DNA of 64,000 bases from QZKY01 sp942492925 (GTDB lineage Bacteria > Pseudomonadota > Gammaproteobacteria > Burkholderiales > Burkholderiaceae_D), in the NCBI GenBank assembly GCA_942492925.1, contig OW818641.1:1178001-1242000 (forward strand), given 5' to 3'. Below, piece after piece: positions 1-8,846 of the stretch. The notes below the pieces were generated by a model that saw nothing but the letters and a program-made list of their open reading frames with translations, was not told the origin of the DNA and did not search any database. Made by a program: the position numbers and the translations under genes. Positions within the stretch are counted from its first letter, which is position 1, and each line of letters opens with the position of its first letter.

Positions 1-555
1 GACATTCAGCCGCAGGTCACGTGGGGCACGTCGCCGGAAATGGTGGTGCCAATCGATGGTCGCGTACCGGATCCGGACAAGGAAAAGGATCCCGTCAAGC
101 GCGACGCCATTGAAAAGGCGCTGGTGTACATGGGACTGACGCCCAATACACCGATGACCGACATCGCGGTGGATGTGGTGTTCATCGGTTCTTGTACCAA
201 CTCGCGAATTGAAGATTTGCGTGCGGCCGCAGCCGTGGTGCGCGGCAAGCAAAAAGCCAGGAATGTGAAGCGCGTGCTGGTGGTGCCCGGATCCGGTATC
301 GTCAAGACACAGGCCGAGCGTGAAGGGCTGGACAAGATTTTTCAGGCTGCAGGATTTGAATGGCGTGAGCCGGGGTGCTCGATGTGTCTGGCGATGAATG
401 ACGATCGCCTCGAACCCGGTGAGCGTTGCGCGTCAACCTCGAACCGCAATTTTGAGGGGCGTCAGGGAGCGGGCAGTCGCACGCATCTGGTGTCGCCTGC
501 AATGGCAGCAGCAGCGGGGATTGCCGGACATTTCGTGGATGTGCGCAGATTTTGA
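1..555 (+). CDS. leuC: 3-isopropylmalate dehydratase large subunit, 3' part
   Basis: The gene runs in from the left edge of the window, so only the C-terminal 184 residues are present and the start is missing. LeuC with LeuD isomerises 2-isopropylmalate to 3-isopropylmalate in leucine biosynthesis, using a 4Fe-4S cluster. Two cluster-binding segments of the aconitase family are visible, IGSCTNSR (codons near 184-207) and GCSMCLAMN (near 376-402). The substrate-binding tail TSNRNFEGRQG also fits LeuC rather than aconitase. A small lipoprotein gene and leuD follow directly, which supports the leu operon assignment. Confidence 0.97.
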   Translation, partial: DIQPQVTWGTSPEMVVPIDGRVPDPDKEKDPVKRDAIEKALVYMGLTPNTPMTDIAVDVVFIGSCTNSRIEDLRAAAAVVRGKQKARNVKRVLVVPGSGIVKTQAEREGLDKIFQAAGFEWREPGCSMCLAMNDDRLEPGERCASTSNRNFEGRQGAGSRTHLVSPAMAAAAGIAGHFVDVRRF

Positions 556-575
556 TTTTTTCTCAGGAGGCTGAA

Positions 576-698
576 ATGAAAAAAATGTTTGCATTGATGA
601 TCGCACTATGCATGCTGGCAGGTTGCAATACCGTGCAAGGGTTTGGCAAGGATATTCAAAAAGTGGGTGACAAACTGGAAGGCGCAGCCAAAAAGTAA
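576..698 (+). CDS. entericidin-like small lipoprotein
   Basis: A 40-residue protein with a strong ribosome binding site (AGGAGG, 566-571) 4 bases before the ATG. A short basic start (MKK) and hydrophobic stretch lead to the lipobox LAGC, so Cys17 should be the lipidated first residue of the mature protein. The rest is small and polar (GKDIQKVGDKLEGAAKK), as in the entericidin EcnA/EcnB family, which are cell-envelope lipoproteins. It sits in the 178-base gap between leuC and leuD, where small entericidin genes are often found in this bacterial group. The role here is unknown. Confidence 0.85.
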   Translation: MKKMFALMIALCMLAGCNTVQGFGKDIQKVGDKLEGAAKK

Positions 699-733
699 GC
701 GTTGTTCGAAGATTGAAGTAAAGACAGGCGAAT

Positions 734-1378
734 ATGGATAAATTTACCGTACACGAAGGGGTGGCTGTGCCACTGGAACGGGTCAATGTTGATACCGACG
801 CGATCATCCCCAAGCAATTCCTGAAGTCGATCAAGCGGAGCGGTTTTGGCCCGAATCTGTTTGACGAGTGGCGTTACCTCGATCATGGCGAGCCGGGCAT
901 GGATTGTGTCACGCGTCCGCTGAACATGGATTTCGTGCTGAATCAGCCGCGTTATCAGGGAGCTTCCATTCTGGTGGCGGGCAAGAATTTCGGTTGCGGT
1001 TCGTCGCGCGAACACGCGCCATGGGCGCTGCAGCAGTATGGATTCAAGGCCGTCATCGCGCCCAGTTTTGCCGACATCTTCTTCAACAATTGTTTCAAAA
1101 TTGGCTTGTTGCCGATCACGCTGTCGGAAGGACAGGTGGCACATCTGTTTAACGAGATCAAGGCGTTCCCCGGCTACAAGTTGAAAGTGGATCTCGACAA
1201 GCAGGCCGTGATCGCGCCGAATGGCACCGCATACCCGTTTACCATCGATCCCTTCCGTCGTTATTGCCTGATGAACGGACTGGACGACATTGGTTTGACG
1301 CTGCGGCATGCGGACAAGATTCGTGAGTATGAAGCAAAACATATCGCAGAGCAGCCGTGGCTCGCCAATACCATTTAA
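734..1378 (+). CDS. leuD: 3-isopropylmalate dehydratase small subunit
   Basis: A protein of 214 residues, the usual length for bacterial LeuD. It forms the swivelling domain that completes the isopropylmalate isomerase active site with LeuC. The N-terminus contains the family pattern VDTDAIIPKQFLKSI. The middle carries NFGCGSSREHAPWAL, the substrate-binding loop of the small subunit. The start is an ATG 35 bases after the lipoprotein stop. leuB follows after 23 bases, so the genes are probably co-transcribed. Confidence 0.97.
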   Translation: MDKFTVHEGVAVPLERVNVDTDAIIPKQFLKSIKRSGFGPNLFDEWRYLDHGEPGMDCVTRPLNMDFVLNQPRYQGASILVAGKNFGCGSSREHAPWALQQYGFKAVIAPSFADIFFNNCFKIGLLPITLSEGQVAHLFNEIKAFPGYKLKVDLDKQAVIAPNGTAYPFTIDPFRRYCLMNGLDDIGLTLRHADKIREYEAKHIAEQPWLANTI

Positions 1379-1401
1379 TTTTTTAAGTAAGTGAGGGAAT
1401 A

Positions 1402-2469
1402 GTGAAAATCGCAATCCTGCCGGGTGACGGCATCGGCCCCGAAATCATGACCGAAGCGGTCAAGGTACTGAATGCACTGGGCGAGAAATTTGAAATGGAA
1501 ACGGCGCCGGTCGGTGGCGCAGGCTATGCGGCCAGCGGCCATCCGTTACCGGAAGCCACGTTGAAACTGGCGAAGGAAGCCGATGCGATTTTGTTTGGCG
1601 CCGTCGGTGATTTTAAATACGACAACCTGGAACGGTCGCTACGTCCCGAGCAGGCGATTCTCGGCTTGCGCAAGAACCTGGAATTGTTTGCAAACTTCCG
1701 TCCGGCGATTTTGTATCCGGAACTGGCCAACGCTTCGACGCTGAAGCCTGAGGTGGTGTCCGGTCTGGACATCCTGATCGTGCGCGAATTGACTGGCGAC
1801 ATTTATTTTGGCCAGCCGCGTGGCATGCGTACGGCCCCCGATGGCGTCTTTAAAGGCGAACGCGAAGGGTTTGACACCATGCGGTATGCCGAAACCGAGG
1901 TGCGTCGCATCGCTCACGTCGCTTTTCAGGCGGCGCAGAAGCGCGGCAAGCGGCTGACCAGTGTGGACAAGGCGAACGTGCTGGAAACCTCGCAATTCTG
2001 GCGCAGCATCGTGATCGACGTGCACAAAGAATACAAGGATGTGTCGCTCGATCACATGTATGTGGACAACGCGGCGATGCAGCTCGTTCGCGCGCCCAAG
2101 GCATTTGATGTGATCGTAACGGGCAACATGTTTGGCGACATTCTGTCCGACGAAGCGTCGATGTTGACTGGGTCGATTGGTATGTTGCCGTCGGCTTCGC
2201 TGGACAAGAACAGCAAGGGCTTGTACGAACCCTCGCATGGTTCGGCGCCCGATATTGCGGGCAAGGGCGTTGCCAATCCGCTGGCGACCATTCTCTCGGC
2301 GGCCATGATGTTACGCTTTTCGCTCAATCGTTCGGAACAGGCGGATCGCATCGAGCGAGCAGTCAAGAAAGTGCTGGCGCAAGGCTTGCGTACTGGCGAT
2401 ATTTACGAAACGGGCACGAAGAAAGTTGGCACGAAGGAAATGGGCGACGCGGTGGTGGCGGCACTCTAA
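1402..2469 (+). CDS. leuB: 3-isopropylmalate dehydrogenase
   Basis: A protein of 355 residues with a GTG start, preceded by GTGAGGGA as ribosome binding site. It carries out the NAD-dependent oxidation and decarboxylation of 3-isopropylmalate in leucine biosynthesis. The beta-decarboxylating dehydrogenase features are clear: the start KIAILPGDGIGPEI, the substrate-binding RELTGDIYFG, the metal-binding GDILSDEASML, and the nucleotide-binding EPSHGSAPDIAGK. It is the last gene of the leu cluster. A GGCC-rich hairpin (TCGGCC/GGCCGA near 2477-2491) lies between it and asd. Confidence 0.97.
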   Translation: MKIAILPGDGIGPEIMTEAVKVLNALGEKFEMETAPVGGAGYAASGHPLPEATLKLAKEADAILFGAVGDFKYDNLERSLRPEQAILGLRKNLELFANFRPAILYPELANASTLKPEVVSGLDILIVRELTGDIYFGQPRGMRTAPDGVFKGEREGFDTMRYAETEVRRIAHVAFQAAQKRGKRLTSVDKANVLETSQFWRSIVIDVHKEYKDVSLDHMYVDNAAMQLVRAPKAFDVIVTGNMFGDILSDEASMLTGSIGMLPSASLDKNSKGLYEPSHGSAPDIAGKGVANPLATILSAAMMLRFSLNRSEQADRIERAVKKVLAQGLRTGDIYETGTKKVGTKEMGDAVVAAL

Positions 2470-2523
2470 GAATATGTCGGCCTGACGGCCGATCTACACA
2501 AACCTCGATATTTGGGTAATGGT

Positions 2524-3651
2524 ATGAAAACAGTCGGACTGGTCGGTTGGCGCGGAATGGTGGGTTCCGTCCTGATGCAACGCATGCAGGAAGAGGGCGA
2601 TTTTGCCCTGATCGAACCGATTTTCTTCACCACATCGAACGTGGGCGGCAAGGCGCCGGCGCAAGCCAAGAATGAAAAAACGCTCAAGGATGCGAACAGC
2701 GTCGACGAACTGAAGAAGTGCGACATTATCATCACTTGCCAGGGCGGCGATTACACGACTGAGGTGTATCCCAAACTGCGCGCAGCAGGCTGGAAGGGCT
2801 TCTGGATCGACGCAGCATCGAGTCTACGCATGAACGATGGCGCCATCATTGTGCTCGATCCGGTCAATCGCGATGTCATCAAGACAGGTTTGTCGCGTGG
2901 TATCAAGGATTACATCGGCGGAAACTGCACGGTGTCGTGCATGCTGATGGGCCTGGGCGGCTTGTTCCAGCACGATCTCGTGGACTGGATGACGTCGATG
3001 ACGTATCAGGCGGCCTCTGGCGGCGGCGCGCAACACATGCGCGAACTGTTGACGCAATTCGGCACCTTGAACACCGAGGTGAAGGCCTTGCTGGACGATC
3101 CGGCGTCGGCCATCCTCGAAATTGACCGCAAAGTGCTGGCGCGTCAGCATGCAATGACGGCGGAAGAAACGGCGAATTTCGGTGCGCCGCTGGGCGGTAA
3201 TTTGATCCCGTGGATCGACCGCGATCTGGGTAATGGCATGTCGCGCGAAGAATGGAAAGGCGCAGCAGAGGCCAACAAGATTCTGGGTAACACCGTGATG
3301 GTGGGGGCGCGTCAGATCCCAATCGACGGATTGTGCATCCGCATTGGCGCCATGCGTTGTCACTCTCAGGCACTTACTATCAAGTTGAAGAAAGATGTGC
3401 CGCTGGATGAAATAGTCGACATCATCGCCAGCCACAACCAGTGGGTGAAGGTCGTGCCGAACACCCGCGAGGCATCCGTCCGGGATTTGACGCCTGCCGC
3501 CGTAACCGGGAATTTGACCATTCCGGTTGGGCGTTTGCGCAAGTTGATGATGGGCGGGGAGTATTTGTCGGCATTCACCGTTGGCGATCAGTTGCTCTGG
3601 GGAGCCGCCGAGCCTTTACGTCGGATGTTGCGGATAATTCTTGAGGATTAA
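2524..3651 (+). CDS. asd: aspartate-semialdehyde dehydrogenase
   Basis: A protein of 375 residues that reduces aspartyl phosphate to aspartate semialdehyde for lysine, threonine, methionine and diaminopimelate synthesis. The start at ATG 2524 (MKTVGLVGWRGMVGSV) matches the E. coli-type Asd N-terminus. An in-frame TTG 12 bases upstream is a poorer choice. The NADP-binding WRGMVGSVL loop is present, as is the catalytic cysteine segment GGNCTVSCMLMG. The GGGAQHMRELL region also fits this family. Placement after leuB is common in betaproteobacteria. Confidence 0.96.
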   Translation: MKTVGLVGWRGMVGSVLMQRMQEEGDFALIEPIFFTTSNVGGKAPAQAKNEKTLKDANSVDELKKCDIIITCQGGDYTTEVYPKLRAAGWKGFWIDAASSLRMNDGAIIVLDPVNRDVIKTGLSRGIKDYIGGNCTVSCMLMGLGGLFQHDLVDWMTSMTYQAASGGGAQHMRELLTQFGTLNTEVKALLDDPASAILEIDRKVLARQHAMTAEETANFGAPLGGNLIPWIDRDLGNGMSREEWKGAAEANKILGNTVMVGARQIPIDGLCIRIGAMRCHSQALTIKLKKDVPLDEIVDIIASHNQWVKVVPNTREASVRDLTPAAVTGNLTIPVGRLRKLMMGGEYLSAFTVGDQLLWGAAEPLRRMLRIILED

Positions 3652-3881
3652 CGACTTACCGCAAATCTTTGAAGTGCTGGGTCACGTTGTTATTCAGCAA
3701 CAAAAAAACCTTACTGAGTGTTGCATCATATCAAATACCACTACTTAAGCGCTTTGCCGTGCGTATCTTGCTTGCAAGTGCATGGGGCTGATGATATGTT
3801 GAAACTTCCTCAAATATTGACGGAGCGAAATATGGCTGCGCGAAGACTGTGTGGCCATCGTTTCTGACGGGTTTTTTATTT

Positions 3882-6824
3882 ATGCCAACAAAAATGCACT
3901 CCAAAATGCGCCAATCATTCTCTGCATTCGCCTGTAAGGCATTCGCCTCGGTATTTGCCATGTTTCTTTTGGTACTTTCCAGCGCGCATGCGGCTGGATT
4001 AGGCAAATTGACCGTTCTCTCTTCTCTCGGCCATCCATTGCGTGCCGAAATTGAACTCACGGCAGTCGCTAAAGATGAGGCAGACAGCGTTGTCGTCAAG
4101 CTTGCTTCACCGGATGCCTGGCGCCAAGCCAATCTTGACTTTAATACGGCGCTCTACTCGCTGAATTTTGTCGTTGAGAAACGTGGCGACCGTCATGTGG
4201 TCAAGGTCACATCGGGTCAGGCACTCAATGAACCGTTTATCGGCATGTTGCTGGAGTTGCACTCCAACAGCGGTCGCATTACACGCGAATACACATTCTT
4301 GCTTGATCCGGCGGAAATGCGCAGCACGCCTGCGGTTCTGACACCGCCGGTACCGGTGCAGCCTGTTGTGGCGGCTAAAACGGAAAAGCCTGTTGAAGCG
4401 CCCAAGAAAACGGACGCACCTGCGAAGCCAGAAGGTGCGAAACCTGTAGCGAAAACGGCACAGGCCGCAGCGCCGAAACCGGCGGAAGCCGTGAAACCTG
4501 CGCCAGTCGATCAGAAGCAGGCGAAAGAAGCTGGCGAAGCGCCGGCCAAGGCCAAAAAGGCTGTCCCGGAAGCTGTCGCACACAAAGTCAAGAAGGGCGA
4601 TACCCTCGGCGTGATTGCTGAGCGTTACAAGTACGAAGATGTATCGCTTGAGCAGATGATGGTCTCGATTTATCGAGCCAATCCGGACGCCTTCATTGCC
4701 AAGAACATCAATCGTTTGCGCGTGGGCCGTGTCTTGAATGTGCCGAATGAAGAAGCGACTGGCGGCATCGGCAAGGCGGAAGCCAGAAAAGTGATTGTGG
4801 CTCATGCAGCTGATTTTGCAAGCTATCGTCAGAGGCTGGCCGATCAGGCGACCAAGGGAGCGGTGCAGCATGCTGATGCGACACAGGCTGCCGGCGGCGC
4901 AATCACGGCTCAAGTTCAAGACAAGACAACGCCTGTCAAGGAATCGCAGGACAAGCTGAAATTGTCGAAAGTGGCGCCAGGTAAACTGGCTGGTGCGCCG
5001 ACAGCGGGTGTGAGCGCAGAAGACAAGCTCGCAGCAGCGAAAGCTGGCGCCGAAGAGCGGGCGCGTGTCAAGGAGCTGGAAAAGAACGTTGGCGAATTGC
5101 AGCGCCTTCTGGAGCTGAAGAATCAGGAACTTGCGGCACAGCAAAAACATGCCACTGACACCGCTGCTGCCAAACGTGCAGCCGATGCCGCCACAGCAAA
5201 ACAAGCAGCGGATAAAGCAGCTGCCGACAAATTGGCGGAGCTCAAAGCTGCAGCAGACAAGGCCGCCGCTGACAAGTTGGCAGCAGAAAAAGCGTTGGCG
5301 GCACAAAAAGGAGCTTCGGTGCCTGCTGTGACCTCACCGGTCGTTTCTGCTCCGCCGGTCGCTTCAGCCCCGCTATCAGCTTCAGGTCCGAAACCTGCCG
5401 TGAAAAAGCCGATCAAGCGTGTTGCGCCGCCCCCAGCACAGAAGGGGTTCTTTGACGAAATGATGGATACGGTTCAGGAGAACATGATCGCAATAGGCGG
5501 TGGCGGCATTGTCCTGCTTCTGCTGGTTTATCTCCTGATACGGAGCCGCTCAAAAAAAAAGTCCCTAGCGCCCCTAGGCGGTAGTCTGGTCGGTGAAAAC
5601 CGTGAGTACCAGAATTCCTTGTTTGGCTCATCTGGGGGACAGAGTGTTGATACCAACAACAGCATTTTCAATTCCGGGTTTACGCCGTCGGCAAGTTTGC
5701 TGGATGCTAACGAAGTAGACCCGGTCGCCGAAGCCGACGTTTACATTGCCTATGGCCGCGAAGCGCAGGCCATCGAAATTCTCAAGGAAGCCTTGCGTGC
5801 CCATCCCGAGCGCAATGCTTTGCGCGTCAAGCTTCTGGAAATCTACGCTTCACAAAAAGATGTTCAGGCATTCGACTTGCTCGCCGGCGAGTTGTACGGA
5901 TTGACGCGCGGCGAGGGCGAAGAGTGGATTTATGCGGCGGGTCTGGGGATGTCCATCGATCCGACCAATCCGCTATATGCCGGCGGCGATATGTCCGAAG
6001 AATTGATGAACCGTCCTACGTCGCTGCAAGGCAGCTTGACGCAGCCGAGACAGGATCTTGAGGCGGAAACGGCCAAAAAAGGCAAGCAGCCAGAACACTT
6101 GGGCTACGACTTTGTGCAGCCAGCGCGCGAACAAATTGAGAAACCGGATTTGCCGCTGGATTTAGGCGGGCCTGAGCCTGTGTCAGCCGCGATACCGCAG
6201 CTTGTTGCGAAACCAGAACCTGCCGCTTTGAATTTCAATTTGGACGACGCTGCGCCGAAGACCCAACCATCGGCAGCACCAGAACCCCTGGGGTTTGATC
6301 TGGGCGATATCGGCGGCAAGAAGGATCAGCCGACAACACAAGGCATGTCTGTGAGTGAAACGTCTACGCTGGATTTCGGTGGAATGGATCCATTTAAATC
6401 ATCGACCGAGGCGGTTTCACCGGAAGATCGCGAGTTCGAGGCGCAACTGGCTGCAGCCGATCGTGAATTGGCAGCCATCCAGAAAGTCGAACCTTATGCC
6501 GTGACGCCTGTAGACACGATGAAGACGTCTCAACCGCAAGCAGCCAAAGCTGCGCCATCTGATTTTGATTTTGGCTCCATCAATCTGGATTTGGCGCCTG
6601 CAAAACAGGAATCGAAACCTGCGGCTTCAACACCCCCTGCTCCGGCACCGCGTTCCTCCGTGCCTGTTGACAGTGCAGAGATGGATACCAAGATTGAACT
6701 GGCTGCAGCATACTTTGGTATTGGCGACAAGGAAGGTGCGCGCGAACTGCTTGATGAAGTCATGCAAGAAGGGACGCCGGAACAAGTCCAGCGCGCCAAG
6801 GAATCCCTGGCCAAATTCTCCTGA
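3882..6824 (+). CDS. fimV: FimV/HubP-type polar hub protein
   Basis: About 980 residues counted from ATG 3882; an in-frame GTG at 3849 would add 11 residues and the start is uncertain. FimV proteins are inner-membrane peptidoglycan-binding hubs needed for type IV pilus assembly and polar organisation. A signal-type hydrophobic stretch ends near AHAAGLG, followed by the family sequence VLSSLGHPLRAEIEL. A Pro/Ala/Lys-rich linker leads to a LysM domain (about residues 233-286). Then come a coiled coil rich in Ala and Lys (about 380-490), one membrane helix (about 535-555), and an acidic cytoplasmic region. The C-terminal FimV motif MDTKIELAAAYFGIGDKEGA is intact. Confidence 0.93.
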   Translation: MPTKMHSKMRQSFSAFACKAFASVFAMFLLVLSSAHAAGLGKLTVLSSLGHPLRAEIELTAVAKDEADSVVVKLASPDAWRQANLDFNTALYSLNFVVEKRGDRHVVKVTSGQALNEPFIGMLLELHSNSGRITREYTFLLDPAEMRSTPAVLTPPVPVQPVVAAKTEKPVEAPKKTDAPAKPEGAKPVAKTAQAAAPKPAEAVKPAPVDQKQAKEAGEAPAKAKKAVPEAVAHKVKKGDTLGVIAERYKYEDVSLEQMMVSIYRANPDAFIAKNINRLRVGRVLNVPNEEATGGIGKAEARKVIVAHAADFASYRQRLADQATKGAVQHADATQAAGGAITAQVQDKTTPVKESQDKLKLSKVAPGKLAGAPTAGVSAEDKLAAAKAGAEERARVKELEKNVGELQRLLELKNQELAAQQKHATDTAAAKRAADAATAKQAADKAAADKLAELKAAADKAAADKLAAEKALAAQKGASVPAVTSPVVSAPPVASAPLSASGPKPAVKKPIKRVAPPPAQKGFFDEMMDTVQENMIAIGGGGIVLLLLVYLLIRSRSKKKSLAPLGGSLVGENREYQNSLFGSSGGQSVDTNNSIFNSGFTPSASLLDANEVDPVAEADVYIAYGREAQAIEILKEALRAHPERNALRVKLLEIYASQKDVQAFDLLAGELYGLTRGEGEEWIYAAGLGMSIDPTNPLYAGGDMSEELMNRPTSLQGSLTQPRQDLEAETAKKGKQPEHLGYDFVQPAREQIEKPDLPLDLGGPEPVSAAIPQLVAKPEPAALNFNLDDAAPKTQPSAAPEPLGFDLGDIGGKKDQPTTQGMSVSETSTLDFGGMDPFKSSTEAVSPEDREFEAQLAAADRELAAIQKVEPYAVTPVDTMKTSQPQAAKAAPSDFDFGSINLDLAPAKQESKPAASTPPAPAPRSSVPVDSAEMDTKIELAAAYFGIGDKEGARELLDEVMQEGTPEQVQRAKESLAKFS

Positions 6825-6840
6825 ACCTAGCCATATTTTC

Positions 6841-6878
6841 GGGCACGGTGCTTGCAAAAGCCCGTGTCCGCTTTTTTT
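6841..6878 (+). terminator. rho-independent terminator after fimV
   Basis: GGGCACGG pairs with CCGTGTCC (one G-T wobble) across a 12-13 base loop and is followed by seven T residues. It begins 16 bases past the fimV stop and separates fimV from truA. Confidence 0.8.
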
Positions 6879-6972
6879 GAGAAAATGGCAGTGGTTTTTT
6901 CGCGCGGCATGCATGCGCCTTCCCTCTCTTTTTTCTTGATTACTTTTTCTCCGCGTTACACAAGGAGTTCCA

Positions 6973-7764
6973 TTGAAACGCATTGCCCTCGGCATTCAGT
7001 ATGACGGTAACGAATGGCGCGGCTGGCAAACCCAGCCAGACGGTCAGACTGTGCAAGATCGTCTGGAAGCGGCCATTCGCGACTTCACCCAAACTGAGAT
7101 TCGCACGATGTGTGCAGGACGTACGGACGCGGGCGTGCATGCGCTCGAACAAGTTGTGCATCTCGATACGGAAATTGAGCGTTTGCCGATCTCCTGGGTG
7201 CGCGGCGTGAACTCCTATTTGCCGCCGTCAATTGCCGTGCGCTGGGCGCAGGAAGTGCCATCAGACTTTCATGCGCGAAACAGCGCGATGGCGCGGGTGT
7301 ATCGCTACGTGCTTTACAACCACCCAGTCCGTTCGCCCATGCTGCGAGGTCGGGCAGGCTGGGTATTTCGTCCGCTGGCTTTGGCGTCCATGCGTGAGGC
7401 GGCAAAATACTTGCTGGGGGAGCACGATTTTTCATCTTTTCGTGCGGCAGAGTGTCAATCGATTACCCCTGTCAAAACAGTACAAGACATCGGCATCGAA
7501 CAAAAAGGCGATATCTTCATTTTTACTTTTCGCGCGAACGCTTTTCTGCATCACATGGTCCGCAATATCATGGGGTCCTTGCTGGTGGTGGGCAAGGGGG
7601 ATCAGTCACCAGCCTGGCTGGAACAGGTGCTGCAGTTGCGTGACCGTAGTCGCGCGGCGCCGACTTTCATGCCAGATGGACTGTATCTCGCCAAAGTGAT
7701 TTACGATGACAAGTGGGGCTTGCCGCAAGAAAATGGCGGGGGACTGGGCGACGGTTTTCTTTGA
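6973..7764 (+). CDS. truA: tRNA pseudouridine(38-40) synthase
   Basis: A protein of 263 residues with a TTG start, chosen because AAGGAG lies 7 bases upstream and the family begins exactly here (KRIALGIQYDGNEWRGWQ). TruA converts uridines 38, 39 and 40 of the anticodon stem to pseudouridine. The catalytic aspartate lies in CAGRTDAGVHA. The second signature, FLHHMVRNIMGSL, is also present. The fimV-truA-trpF order is typical of beta- and gammaproteobacteria. Confidence 0.96.
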   Translation: MKRIALGIQYDGNEWRGWQTQPDGQTVQDRLEAAIRDFTQTEIRTMCAGRTDAGVHALEQVVHLDTEIERLPISWVRGVNSYLPPSIAVRWAQEVPSDFHARNSAMARVYRYVLYNHPVRSPMLRGRAGWVFRPLALASMREAAKYLLGEHDFSSFRAAECQSITPVKTVQDIGIEQKGDIFIFTFRANAFLHHMVRNIMGSLLVVGKGDQSPAWLEQVLQLRDRSRAAPTFMPDGLYLAKVIYDDKWGLPQENGGGLGDGFL

Positions 7765-7817
7765 TTCATTTCGTCGGCCGAGGACGTTTCTCTGCGGTTC
7801 TTGGCAGTCGGACATAC

Positions 7818-7823
7818 TATAAT
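7818..7823 (+). promoter_or_regulatory. candidate -10 element for the M14 peptidase gene
   Basis: A consensus TATAAT lies 42 bases before the peptidase ATG. No good -35 hexamer is visible at 16-18 bases, so this is a candidate only. Confidence 0.4.
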
Positions 7824-7865
7824 CCCCCTTTCGATTATTTTTCTCCCGTCGTTTTGTTTTCAGGC

Positions 7866-8783
7866 ATGTCTTCACATAACCGTCGTTTGCTGATCCCCGT
7901 TGCGTTCATTCTCCTGGCGCTCACTATTTTCGCTATTTGGTTTCTGCGATCCACCCAACCAGTGCCGGAACCGGTCAAACCTCAGACTGCAGAAGTCAAG
8001 CCGGACTGGTGCGTGCAATTGGTCAAGCGCATGCCGAAAGTGTCAAAAGAAATGTGCGAAGGCATTGGTCTGCAGCCGACTGGGAGCGTCTCGGTCAAAG
8101 GGTTTCCGATTTTGACGCGCGATTATGCTTCGGATGGCAAACGCAAGGTACCGTTGCGCATTCTGCTGATCGGCGGGATACACGGGGACGAACCGACGGC
8201 CGCGGCCATTGTTTTTCACTGGCTGCAAAACATGCATTTGCCGATTGCGCACTCCATTCAATGGAAGGTCGCGCCGGTCGTGAACCCCGACGGTTTGTTT
8301 GTCACGCCACAAACACGCGTTAATGCGAACGGCGTGGATTTGAATCGCAATTTCGATTCGCCGAACTGGGAGCGCGATGCGCCGAAATACTGGCAACTTC
8401 GCACGAAGAACGATCCCCGCCGCTTTCCTGGTAAGACGCCTTTGTCCGAACCCGAAAGTCGCTGGGTGCATGACACTATTGAAAGCTTTCAACCGCATGT
8501 TGTAATTTCCGTGCATGCCCCGTTGGGGGAACTCGATTTTGACGGTCCGCCGAATCCGCCGCGTCGTTTCGGTCGTCTGATGTACAACCGCATCGGCGTG
8601 TATCCGGGATCGTTGGGCAACTATGGCGTGGGACATAAGCAAATTCCGGTGATCACCATTGAGCTGGACAATGCACAGGAAATGCCGACAGAGGAAGAGG
8701 GTAAACGCATCTGGCGCGACATGCTGATCTGGATTTCGCGCAATATTAAGGTGCCAGCGGCAGAGCTGCGCAAGGCGCAATAA
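7866..8783 (+). CDS. membrane-anchored M14-family zinc peptidase (MpaA-like)
   Basis: A protein of 305 residues starting at ATG 7866; a longer frame upstream lacks family similarity. The N-terminus is one hydrophobic helix (about residues 9-27), so the enzyme is probably anchored with its catalytic domain in the periplasm. Zinc carboxypeptidase features are present: GGIHGDEPTAA supplies the first His and Glu ligands, VVNPDG and GVDLNRNF form the substrate site, VHAP gives the third His, and TIELDNA contains the likely catalytic Glu. The closest known function is murein peptide amidase or another gamma-D-glutamyl peptidase acting on cell-wall fragments. The exact substrate is not proven. Confidence 0.85.
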   Translation: MSSHNRRLLIPVAFILLALTIFAIWFLRSTQPVPEPVKPQTAEVKPDWCVQLVKRMPKVSKEMCEGIGLQPTGSVSVKGFPILTRDYASDGKRKVPLRILLIGGIHGDEPTAAAIVFHWLQNMHLPIAHSIQWKVAPVVNPDGLFVTPQTRVNANGVDLNRNFDSPNWERDAPKYWQLRTKNDPRRFPGKTPLSEPESRWVHDTIESFQPHVVISVHAPLGELDFDGPPNPPRRFGRLMYNRIGVYPGSLGNYGVGHKQIPVITIELDNAQEMPTEEEGKRIWRDMLIWISRNIKVPAAELRKAQ

Positions 8784-8804
8784 GTCCCGGTTCTGACGGC
8801 AGAC

Positions 8805-8810
8805 TATAAT
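8805..8810 (+). promoter_or_regulatory. candidate -10 element for trpF
   Basis: TATAAT sits 36 bases before the trpF ATG and just after the peptidase stop codon. No convincing -35 box is visible at the correct distance. It may start the trpFBA-accD-folC transcript. Confidence 0.4.
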
Positions 8811-8846
8811 TGCCAGCTATTGATTTTCACTTCTCGGGGGTAAGGC

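Noticed and set aside
4107..5306. 399-residue open frame on the - strand
   Set aside because: Antisense to fimV in a low-complexity Ala/Lys region. The product is Phe/Arg/Cys-rich nonsense.
7801..7823. TTGGCA (7801-7806) as -35 for the TATAAT at 7818
   Set aside because: Spacing is only 11 bases, too short for sigma-70.
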